The translations under genes were made by a program, and so were the position numbers. The notes beneath the pieces are model-generated. The model saw only the letters and a program-made list of their open reading frames with translations, searched no databases and had not been told where the DNA came from. From JBHIBD01 sp046758865 (lineage in GTDB: Bacteria; Planctomycetota; Brocadiia; Brocadiales; Bathyanammoxibiaceae), in assembly GCA_046758865.1 (NCBI GenBank), contig JBHIBD010000053.1, forward strand, positions 1 through 15,027: a stretch of 15,027 nucleotides of DNA. The letters run 5' to 3'. Shown here in pieces: positions 5,794-12,308 of this stretch (position 1 is its first letter; each line of letters starts with the position of its first letter).

Positions 5794-7395
5794 CTATTTC
5801 CTGAAGAGCTTGACGAGGAAAACGGTTGCGATGACACCCAAGATCATGTTGGCTCCCCACATGGTAGGTCCTGGTAGGAATCCTTGCTCCCTTGCAAGTA
5901 CCTCACCCGTTACAAGTAAGGGGTAATACACCACCAGGGCTATCCCGAAGCTTATCAAGAAGCCGAGAACCATGTTACGCATTCTTGTCATTATACCTAC
6001 AGGGATACCTATGAGGACAAAGGCCAGGCATGAAAAACCCGGGGCTAGCCTTTTGTGTATGGCGACGCTTATATCACGGGTTCTTTCCTTATGTTCAGCC
6101 GTATTATAAAGCCTCTGCGCTTTTTGGTATCTCTCGTTTAGAATACGTTCCTCTTTGGACATTTTTTCGGTGCTCTCAGCGAGGTGCGCTAGTTTTCTTC
6201 CCTCTTTTTCCATAGTTTCTTCAGCCAGGCGTTTTGCCTCTTCTGCTTCTAGTATGCGCACAGTTTCATCCTCTATAGTTTTATTTATTTCCGAGATCTT
6301 GTTCTCAATGTCTGCCAACTCCCCGGGTTTGCCTGCCTTTCCGGTTTGTGCCATCTCCTTTGCGAAAAGAAGTTCCGCTACAGTTTCTTCCGCTATGCGT
6401 ATATAGTCTTGAGAGATCTTAATCTCATTCTTGACGTTAGTCAGGTTAACCCTTTGCTGTGAGACGACTTCCCTGGCCTTTTTGGCTTGTGCAGAGGCCT
6501 CCCGGATTTGCCCTTGTACGGCGTATAATTGCCCCTGAATTTCATGCATGCTTCTCCTGAGTGCCCCTCTTCCGGGTTCTATTTCATCCAAAATATCTCT
6601 GTTTCTCCTAATTTCTCGTTTAACCTCTTTTTTGTACTCTAGAAGCTGAGAGAAGGGCATGTATTTCCTGAACGTTGTATGCTCCCTTAACCCCAGGGGC
6701 ATTAGAAAGGTTGTCTCTCCAAAGGGTATAACAGTCGGCGTGGCACTTACCTTGTCCTGGCTTATATTAATGAATTCCCCGTCGCGCAGGGCACACACTA
6801 CGGTGTTCTCTTCCATTTCGATGTCCAGTCGGCCCTCCCTCGCCAGAATTATATTGGACACACGGTCACCGTCTGCTTTAAGTATGGTTACACCCTTGAA
6901 CACGTCTCCCTCTATTTTTTGTATGTTTATATAGTAAGGGTCTAAAGCCTTCTTGCCACCTGCAGATATCAGGTGCTGAACAATCTGGTGGGTGGCCCTG
7001 TCCCTCATCGTCCTGAGCATTTTATAGGACCGTGGCTGAAGCTCTGCATTAATGGCCACGGATACAAAACTAAATAGAAGACCCACTATGGCCACGGGTA
7101 TGATAATCGTCCTGAGATGGACACCGCTGGTGAGCATCGCCCAGACCTCATTGTCACCACTCATGCGCCCGTAAGTTATTACTGTAGCAGCAAGTAGGGC
7201 CATCGGCAGTGCATAAGGTAAGGCATACAATATGAAATAAGGGAGCAGCCCAACAACGATGGACATTACATCGGCACCCTTATACATGGACTGGAGTGTA
7301 AGCCCCAAGATGATCAGGAATTCGAATATAACAATGCTTGGGATGAAAACCCGGAAGAATTCCTTGAGGACATATTTTTGCAAAGTTAACCGCAT
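5794..7395 (-). CDS. LptF/LptG (YjgP/YjgQ) family permease with a large coiled-coil insertion
   Basis: LptF and LptG are the membrane subunits of the LptB2FG ABC transporter that extracts LPS from the inner membrane. Residues 1-115 match the N-terminal part (MRLTLQKYVLKEFFRVF, then LPYALPMALLAATVITYGRMSGDNEVWAMLTSG), with about three helices. Residues 115-235 are the periplasmic beta-jellyroll (NAELQPRS onward). Residues 446-531 are the C-terminal helices with the signature HKRLAPGFSCLAFVLIGIPVGI. Between jellyroll and C-terminal helices lies a Glu/Lys/Arg/Ala-rich heptad-like stretch (about 250-440), broken by a flexible TGKAGKPGE near 351-359. It makes the protein 533 residues, against roughly 350-400 for usual members. 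It may form a long antiparallel coiled-coil hairpin in the periplasm. LptF cannot be told from LptG here, and no second permease or lptB is present. The ATG at 7395 has only a weak GAG-type ribosome-binding site. Confidence 0.85.
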   Translation of the reverse strand: MRLTLQKYVLKEFFRVFIPSIVIFEFLIILGLTLQSMYKGADVMSIVVGLLPYFILYALPYALPMALLAATVITYGRMSGDNEVWAMLTSGVHLRTIIIPVAIVGLLFSFVSVAINAELQPRSYKMLRTMRDRATHQIVQHLISAGGKKALDPYYINIQKIEGDVFKGVTILKADGDRVSNIILAREGRLDIEMEENTVVCALRDGEFINISQDKVSATPTVIPFGETTFLMPLGLREHTTFRKYMPFSQLLEYKKEVKREIRRNRDILDEIEPGRGALRRSMHEIQGQLYAVQGQIREASAQAKKAREVVSQQRVNLTNVKNEIKISQDYIRIAEETVAELLFAKEMAQTGKAGKPGELADIENKISEINKTIEDETVRILEAEEAKRLAEETMEKEGRKLAHLAESTEKMSKEERILNERYQKAQRLYNTAEHKERTRDISVAIHKRLAPGFSCLAFVLIGIPVGIMTRMRNMVLGFLISFGIALVVYYPLLVTGEVLAREQGFLPGPTMWGANMILGVIATVFLVKLFRK

Positions 7396-7417
7396 TTACT
7401 ACTCTTTGTAGCTCGGC

Positions 7418-7447
7418 ATTATATTCTTATCCATGTCTCGCGGTCAA
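7418..7447 (-). promoter_or_regulatory. Promoter of the LptF-like/kinase operon
   Basis: On the minus strand, TTGACC (7447-7442) and a perfect TATAAT (7423-7418) are separated by 18 bases. Transcription would begin near 7411, about 15 bases before the ATG at 7395, so the leader is very short. Confidence 0.6.
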
Positions 7448-7474
7448 TACAAATCTCAGGCCCATGCCCTTTCC

Positions 7475-7502
7475 TTGACAGGACATCTATGACCCATATA
7501 AT
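7475..7502 (+). promoter_or_regulatory. Consensus sigma70-type promoter for the split heptose kinase/adenylyltransferase pair
   Basis: TTGACA (7475-7480) and TATAAT (7497-7502) are both perfect consensus hexamers with a 16-base spacer. Predicted initiation is near 7509, about 20 bases before the GTG start. The -35 box lies 27 bp from the -35 of the divergent promoter, so the two may influence each other. Confidence 0.75.
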
Positions 7503-7514
7503 AGCACTATCTCA

Positions 7515-7521
7515 AAGGGAG
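7515..7521 (+). promoter_or_regulatory. Ribosome-binding site deciding a GTG start
   Basis: AAGGGAG lies 7 bases before the GTG at 7529. No in-frame ATG near the N-terminus has comparable support, so the GTG start is preferred. Confidence 0.65.
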
Positions 7522-7528
7522 TATCAAG

Positions 7529-8545
7529 GTGAAAGACGACCTCAGTAAATACATTGGGATAATTGACAATTTCTCCCGTGTAAGCGTGGCGGTAATAGGG
7601 GATATAGTGGCCGACATCTATATCCACGGTAGGCCGTTCAAGCTCTCCAGAGAAGCACCCGTCATAGTCGTGAAGTACGAGGGCGAGACTATAGCCCCAG
7701 GAAGTGCCGGCAATACGGCCAATAATCTCTCTAAGTTGGGGGCAAAAGTATTCCCATTGGGAATAGTGGGTGACGATAAGGAGGGTGACTTTTTAAGGGA
7801 GTATCTTTCTAAGGACGGTGTGGATATTACCGGAGTATTTGTGTCCAAAGAGCGGGGTACTATATCGAAGACACGCCTCCTTGCCGGCGATACCCACGCC
7901 TCCAGACGACAGGTTGTCCGAATAGACAGAGAAACTCCTTGGAAGATGCCCGATTCCATGGAGAAGAAGATATTGGGCTACGTAGACGATGTAAATAAGA
8001 AGGTAGATGTCTGGATAGTTTCTGACTACGGCTATGACATAATAACGCCCAGAGTACTAGAGAGGATGAAGGAGATTGCCAGAGAAAAGACGGTTGTGGC
8101 AGACTCCCGGAGCAGGATATGCGATTTTGCTGGTGCAACGGTTATCACCCCTAATGAGGCAGAAGCTGAGGTGGCTTCTGGCATACGCATAAATGGCGAA
8201 GACGATGTGTTGAAGGCGGGTAAGAAATTGCTCGAAAAGACGGGGTCAGAGGCGGTGGTTATTACCCGTGGGAACCGTGGGATGATGCTGTTTGAGAAGA
8301 CCAGCCACGTAGAGAACATACCCATATGCGGGCCCAATGAGGTCACAGACGTTACTGGGGCAGGTGACACCGTCACAGGCCTGCTGGCCCTGGGCATACC
8401 CGCTGGAGCCAACTTCGTGCAAGCTGCTCGACTTTCAAACTATGCTGCAGGTGTTGTAGTGATGAAAAACGGCACTGCCACCGTAAGCCGCTCAGAGTTG
8501 ATAGAGATTATAACTAGAGACCTGAAGGGTAAGCCCAGTGGGTGA
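7529..8545 (+). CDS. rfaE1: PfkB-family sugar kinase, heptose-7-phosphate kinase type (RfaE1/HldA-like)
   Basis: The 338-residue protein is a ribokinase/PfkB enzyme closest in pattern to the kinase half of HldE, which makes D-glycero-beta-D-manno-heptose 1,7-bisphosphate from the 7-phosphate and ATP. Key features are VIGDIVADIYIHG (22-34), the substrate lid KLSREAPVIVVKYEGE (38-53), PGSAGNTANNLSKLG (57-71, the GG-like PfkB signature), ITPNEAEAE (206-214) and DVTGAGDTVTG (274-284), with catalytic Asp280 and the anion hole. It ends near the point where HldE would continue into the nucleotidyltransferase domain. That domain is instead encoded by the next gene, which overlaps by 8 bp. A second, fused HldE is encoded at 12309-13823, so this copy may serve a different sugar or a redundant route. 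The start is GTG, and a consensus promoter lies just upstream. Confidence 0.8.
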   Translation: MKDDLSKYIGIIDNFSRVSVAVIGDIVADIYIHGRPFKLSREAPVIVVKYEGETIAPGSAGNTANNLSKLGAKVFPLGIVGDDKEGDFLREYLSKDGVDITGVFVSKERGTISKTRLLAGDTHASRRQVVRIDRETPWKMPDSMEKKILGYVDDVNKKVDVWIVSDYGYDIITPRVLERMKEIAREKTVVADSRSRICDFAGATVITPNEAEAEVASGIRINGEDDVLKAGKKLLEKTGSEAVVITRGNRGMMLFEKTSHVENIPICGPNEVTDVTGAGDTVTGLLALGIPAGANFVQAARLSNYAAGVVVMKNGTATVSRSELIEIITRDLKGKPSG

Positions 8546-9035
8546 GGTCGTAAGAGACCACGAGAGACTCGCCTCCATACTCAAGGGCCTCAAGGCAAAG
8601 GGCAAACGGGTTGTCTTCTGTAACGGCTGTTTTGATGTCCTTCACGTTGGTCATACAAGGTGCCTGAGGGGTGCAAAGGCGCTCGGCGACGTGCTGGTAG
8701 TGGGGGTAAACAGCGACAGCTCTGTAAAAGGACTTAAGGGACCCAAGTACCCGTTAATGCCCGAAGGAGAACGGATGGAGATAGTCGCCGCCCTAAGAGA
8801 CGTTAATTATGTCACCTGCTTTTCCGAGCCCAGCGCAGATACACTAATCCTAAAGCTAAGGCCAGATGTCCACGCCAAAGGGACCGATTATACACTTGAG
8901 AATGTTCCTGAGAGAGAGACCGTTCTCTCCTACGGGGGAGAGATAGCCATAGTGGGCGACCCAAAGAACCATTCCAGCACCCACCTTAAGCAGCAGTTTT
9001 TAAAGAAGGGGCAGGCCATTAAGGAAGATTTCTAA
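8538..9035 (+). CDS. rfaE2: Heptose-1-phosphate adenylyltransferase type nucleotidyltransferase (RfaE2/HldC-like)
   Basis: This 165-residue stand-alone cytidylyltransferase-like protein matches the C-terminal domain of HldE, which adenylylates D-glycero-beta-D-manno-heptose 1-phosphate. VVFCNGCFDVLHVGH (25-39) contains the nucleotide-binding HxGH (36-39). VVGVNSDSSVKGLKG is the second conserved block. The C-terminal part (IVGDPKNHSSTHL) departs from the GxSTTxII ending seen in the fused HldE of this window, hinting at a different acceptor pocket or just family divergence. The GTG start at 8538 overlaps the kinase gene by 8 bp, with AAGGG about 8 bases upstream, so expression is coupled. The gene ends 10 bp from the convergent waaF-like gene. 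An FAD-synthetase-like or glycerol-phosphate cytidylyltransferase activity is less likely given the kinase partner. Confidence 0.8.
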   Translation: MGEVVRDHERLASILKGLKAKGKRVVFCNGCFDVLHVGHTRCLRGAKALGDVLVVGVNSDSSVKGLKGPKYPLMPEGERMEIVAALRDVNYVTCFSEPSADTLILKLRPDVHAKGTDYTLENVPERETVLSYGGEIAIVGDPKNHSSTHLKQQFLKKGQAIKEDF

Positions 9036-9045
9036 GAACGCCTCC

Positions 9046-10104
9046 TCAGCCTTTCCGGGTCGGTTGTTTGGTCAATAAATCTATTGCAGTCTCTGCTACC
9101 CGTCGTGGCTTTATCCGCTTCATGCAGCGGTGGTCTGTAGGGCAGGTCTTAAGGTGGCAGGGGGCACATTCCACCACCTCTCTTATGACCTTACCCACCT
9201 CCTGCTTTGTATGGGTGTACCTGGGGTCCGTCGGGCCCATTAGGACTACTACGGGCTTATTTAGAGCTACAGCAAGATGCCTTGGGCCTGAGTCAACGGT
9301 TATTAGCAGTGAGCACTTCTTAACCAGGGCCTTAAGGAGTTCAAGACTGATGCCGTCTTGCGATAGGTTAACGATACCACCATTGGCCATATCCTCTATC
9401 TTTTTGGCCAGATCATTTTCCTCAGACCCAGTGGCAAGGAGCACGTGGCAATCGAGGTGTTTGCGCAGGATTTTGGCAGTATCGGCAAAGCCCTCCACTG
9501 TCCAGAACTTTGATGAACCGTAGGAGGTTCCCGGATTGATAAGCACCTTGGGTTTTGAGTCGGCTATTCCGTGCTTGGCGAAGAGACGGTCTATCGCCTT
9601 CTTGTTTTTTGAGGAGACAAATAATTCTATATTTTTTGAGCCCACCCTACAGCCTATACTGGTGCAAAGCCTGAGGTAATAGTCGCCCATATAGGTAGGC
9701 AAGAAGCGCCCTTTTTCCTTGGGCCTTTTTATCGCATCGGTGAGTAGCCAGGAGCGGTTATCTCGTAGGTACCCTACCCGCCTGTTTGCCCCTGCCAGCC
9801 AGGATATGAGGGCAGAACTGAAGGAGTTAGGCAATATGAAAGCAAGGTCGTATTTCTCTTTTCTTAACTTCCTTACTAACGAAAGATATTTTCCGGCCTG
9901 TTTGTGTTTTGTCTTTGGGTCATATTCTACGATTTCGTCAAACCATGGTGCGCCATCTAGTATACCCTTCACATAGGGCCTGAGGAGGAGGGAAATCTTT
10001 GCGTTGGGGAAGTTTTCTCTGATGCACCTGAAGGAAGATGTTGCCATTACAGCATCACCAACCCAGTTAGGGGAGGTTACCAGGATGTTATTCACGTTTT
10101 TCAT
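9046..10104 (-). CDS. waaF: Heptosyltransferase of glycosyltransferase family 9 (WaaF type)
   Basis: The 352-residue GT-B enzyme belongs to GT9, which transfers heptose from ADP-L-glycero-beta-D-manno-heptose to the LPS inner core at the cytoplasmic face. Hallmarks are VTSPNWVGDAVMATSSFR (9-26) with Asp17 as the likely catalytic base, FILPNSFSSALISWLAGANRR in the N-domain, VLINPGTSYGSSKFW at the domain junction, and ITVDSGPRHLAVALNKPVVVLMGPTDPRYT (nucleotide-sugar site). The C-terminal Cys/His set ECAPCHLKTCPTDHRCM is characteristic of WaaF-like members. The WaaF call rests on NWVGDAVM plus that Cys set; WaaC is less likely. The ATG overlaps the stop of the upstream B12 radical SAM gene (ATGA), with GGGA just before it, so translation is coupled. 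Confidence 0.85.
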   Translation of the reverse strand: MKNVNNILVTSPNWVGDAVMATSSFRCIRENFPNAKISLLLRPYVKGILDGAPWFDEIVEYDPKTKHKQAGKYLSLVRKLRKEKYDLAFILPNSFSSALISWLAGANRRVGYLRDNRSWLLTDAIKRPKEKGRFLPTYMGDYYLRLCTSIGCRVGSKNIELFVSSKNKKAIDRLFAKHGIADSKPKVLINPGTSYGSSKFWTVEGFADTAKILRKHLDCHVLLATGSEENDLAKKIEDMANGGIVNLSQDGISLELLKALVKKCSLLITVDSGPRHLAVALNKPVVVLMGPTDPRYTHTKQEVGKVIREVVECAPCHLKTCPTDHRCMKRIKPRRVAETAIDLLTKQPTRKG

Positions 10105-11606
10105 TTTTCCCAGTCCGACCTTACCGCAGTAAATTTATTATATCGGAAAGAATAGTGTTTGCAACCGGCTTTATCTAGACACTTGGAAAGTTCTTCATCA
10201 ACTGAGATTATACTATCTTTAGTCTCTTCCCACTTCTCAAGGGGCATATCTTCTATTATGCCCGTCAGGAAGGAGTAGATATTACCCACAGAGTTTCCAG
10301 AATAGGTGTTCACATACCAGGGAAAGATTTTCTGGAGTTTTGAGATGAAGAGATTATGCTCCGGGCCGAAGTCTAGGCACGACGATTCTGTAAAGTTTTC
10401 CAGTTCCTGCATCTTTTCAAAGTTAATGTATCCTCCTTGCAGGCTCATGTCATAGGCCTCTGTCCTTGGGAACGGAAAGAAGATGGCCCAGCGGAAGCGC
10501 CCTGGTCGTATCCTGCTCAGGAGTCCTATTGTGGCTAAAATGTCCTCTCTCGTCTCGTAAGGGAGTCCAATCATTACAAAGGAAGAGGTATGCAGGCCGT
10601 ACTTATGAGCTGCATCGAAGGCGCGGATTATCTCCTCATTACTCATGGGGCGGCGGAGTATATCTCGTCTTATCCGCTCGCTCCCGCTCTCAAGCCCAAA
10701 TTTTACTATACTGCAGCCACCCTCCTTGAGCATCCTCGCCCTCTCTTCATCAAAGGCGCGGACATGGGCATTCACCACAAAGGGTATCCTCGTTAACTTT
10801 GGATATTCGGTACAAAAACCCCTTAGAAATCCCTTGTCAAAGGTAAAGATGTCATCGTCAAAGATGAAGGTCTTTATGCCCTGGTAGGTACGGAGCAGAT
10901 AGTCTATCTCATCCAGTACGGCCTCCAGGTTGTGGCGTCTGATGTAGCCAAGGTCAGTGGTGGAGAGCTCTTGCCGGTAGCGGTCTACTATCTTGTGGTT
11001 GAAACAGTAGCTGCAGCGGAAGGGGCATCCCCTAGAGCCCATTAGCCTCACCCACCCGTCCTCCTTGTATATCATGTGTTGGAGGTCAAACAGCTCGTAG
11101 TCCTTCCTCGGGAGTTTAGACAGGTCAATAAAGGGGCGGACATTGTTCTGCTTTATCCTGCCGTCTGTCCTTGCCCAGACGTTGGCAATGGTGGTGGTAT
11201 CCTCGCCTTTTTCCATCCTTGTTATCAGCTCAAGGACGGCCTCTTCTCCCTCGCCCACGCAGGCATAATCAAAACAGTCCTCCCTTAGCACCTCCTCAGG
11301 CACCAGTGTGGGATGCACACCTCCCATGAGGATGGGTATGTCGGGGAAACCCTCCTTTATAAGCCGTGCTGTGCGCAGTGCGTTTGGGTACTGGGGCGTC
11401 ACCACCGACATACCTATCAGCTCCGGGGAGTAGTCCTCCACATACGCCCTAATCTCCTCATCACTGGGCAGTTTGTTCAATTTCTCGTTCAGGTTTAAGA
11501 GTCTCGTGGTGTGCCCGTGCTCCTTAAGCACGGCGGATATGAAGGCCAGCCCATAGTTAAACCCCACCTGGGCATGGACATTCGGATAGATGAACAGCAC
11601 CTTCAT
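10101..11606 (-). CDS. B12-binding-domain radical SAM protein (class E-like)
   Basis: The 501-residue protein has an N-terminal cobalamin-binding Rossmann-like domain (about 1-140: VLFIYPN, GMSVVTPQYPNALRTA, PILMGGVHPTLVPEE, VGEGEEAVLEL). A radical SAM barrel follows (about 185-400) with GCPFRCSYC (Cys194, Cys198, Cys201), FIFDDDIFTF, VKFGLESGSE and SFVMIGLPYETREDI. Such proteins methylate unactivated carbons or rearrange carbon skeletons in lipids, cofactors and natural products. The C-terminal 100 residues are not recognisable. Lying between gmhB and waaF and overlapping waaF by 4 bp, it is probably co-expressed with LPS core genes. A lipid or sugar modification is therefore possible, but the substrate is unknown. 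The ATG at 11606 has only a weak ribosome-binding site. The gene follows gmhB by 35 bases. Confidence 0.85.
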   Translation of the reverse strand: MKVLFIYPNVHAQVGFNYGLAFISAVLKEHGHTTRLLNLNEKLNKLPSDEEIRAYVEDYSPELIGMSVVTPQYPNALRTARLIKEGFPDIPILMGGVHPTLVPEEVLREDCFDYACVGEGEEAVLELITRMEKGEDTTTIANVWARTDGRIKQNNVRPFIDLSKLPRKDYELFDLQHMIYKEDGWVRLMGSRGCPFRCSYCFNHKIVDRYRQELSTTDLGYIRRHNLEAVLDEIDYLLRTYQGIKTFIFDDDIFTFDKGFLRGFCTEYPKLTRIPFVVNAHVRAFDEERARMLKEGGCSIVKFGLESGSERIRRDILRRPMSNEEIIRAFDAAHKYGLHTSSFVMIGLPYETREDILATIGLLSRIRPGRFRWAIFFPFPRTEAYDMSLQGGYINFEKMQELENFTESSCLDFGPEHNLFISKLQKIFPWYVNTYSGNSVGNIYSFLTGIIEDMPLEKWEETKDSIISVDEELSKCLDKAGCKHYSFRYNKFTAVRSDWEK

Positions 11607-11641
11607 GACAATTTTGCTCGCATAATGATACTACCCTTGTA

Positions 11642-12217
11642 TCAAGATACTAATGCAACCGCCCCCATAAGGCCTGTTGCTATACAATCAGGGTTTACAG
11701 GCATATCAAAGCTGTCTTCAGAGGTATTCCGTCGCCTGCGGCTAAGGATATCAGAGGACTGTATCAATACGGTCTTACAGCCTGCCGCCATTCCGGCCAT
11801 TACATCGGCTGGTGTATCGCCAATCATTATTGACTTAGAGAGGTCTATGTCATGCTCCCTGGCTGCCCTCAGGAGCATTTCTGGCCTGGGCTTTCGGCAC
11901 TGGCAGTCTATGCTGTACTCCTTCACGGTGCCCTCGGCTAAATGGGGGCAGTAGTAGATTGCGTCTATACGCGCGCCCTCCTCAGAGAGCATGCTTATAA
12001 GTCTGTTGTGAATCTCCACCAGTTTTTCCTCTGTAAGATATCCCCTTGCTACCCCCGACTGGTTTGTGACTATTATTGTGAGATACCCATTTTCGCTAAA
12101 ATGTCTTATCGCCCTTGCGGCATCGGGCAGGAGCACTAGCTCCTCGAGCGAGCGCAGGTATTCAACGCCCTGGACTATTGTCCCGTCTCTGTCCATAAAG
12201 ACTGCCCTTTTGCTCAA
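11642..12217 (-). CDS. gmhB: D-glycero-beta-D-manno-heptose 1,7-bisphosphate 7-phosphatase
   Basis: This HAD-superfamily phosphatase removes the 7-phosphate from heptose 1,7-bisphosphate, the step between the two HldE activities. FMDRDGT holds the nucleophile Asp9 and acid/base Asp11. VTNQSG is motif II. CRKPRPEM carries the motif III Lys, and IGDTPADVMAG is motif IV. The structural zinc site of GmhB is visible as CPH (Cys90, His92) and CQC (Cys105, Cys107). I chose a TTG start at 12217 because AGGAGA sits 7 bases upstream and the 191-residue product has normal family length. An in-frame ATG at 12289 would add 24 low-complexity residues, has no ribosome-binding site, and starts inside a GC-rich inverted repeat. 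The C-terminus (about 160-191) is Arg-rich then variable. It lies in the hldE operon. Confidence 0.85.
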   Translation of the reverse strand: MSKRAVFMDRDGTIVQGVEYLRSLEELVLLPDAARAIRHFSENGYLTIIVTNQSGVARGYLTEEKLVEIHNRLISMLSEEGARIDAIYYCPHLAEGTVKEYSIDCQCRKPRPEMLLRAAREHDIDLSKSIMIGDTPADVMAGMAAGCKTVLIQSSDILSRRRRNTSEDSFDMPVNPDCIATGLMGAVALVS

Positions 12218-12224
12218 GCTGTTG

Positions 12225-12230
12225 TCTCCT
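12225..12230 (-). promoter_or_regulatory. Ribosome-binding site deciding the TTG start of gmhB
   Basis: On the minus strand AGGAGA lies 7 bases before TTG at 12217. It is the only good ribosome-binding site near the N-terminus of the HAD domain. Confidence 0.55.
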
Positions 12231-12250
12231 CTTCCGGAATGGAGCTGTAG

Positions 12251-12304
12251 CGTGCGAGCCGCGCCGGAGGCGGGGTCTGCCCCTGGCATGATTTATCTCG
12301 CACG
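12251..12304 (-). promoter_or_regulatory. GC-rich inverted repeat between hldE and gmhB (possible attenuator or processing hairpin)
   Basis: CGTGCGAG (12251-12258) pairs with CTCGCACG (12297-12304), an 8-bp stem that begins about five bases after the hldE stop. Inside the loop a GGGG/CCCC mini-hairpin with a four-base loop can also form. There is no following T-run, so it does not look like a simple intrinsic terminator. It could tune read-through or mRNA stability between hldE and gmhB. Confidence 0.4.
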
Positions 12305-12308
12305 TGCG

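Noticed and set aside
9036..9045. Bidirectional terminator between the convergent rfaE2-like and waaF-like genes
   Set aside because: Only 10 bases separate the stops and no stem with flanking T-runs is visible there.
12218..12289. ATG start at 12289 adding 24 residues to GmhB
   Set aside because: It has no ribosome-binding site, lies in a GC-rich inverted repeat, and gives a non-family N-terminus; TTG at 12217 with AGGAGA is better.
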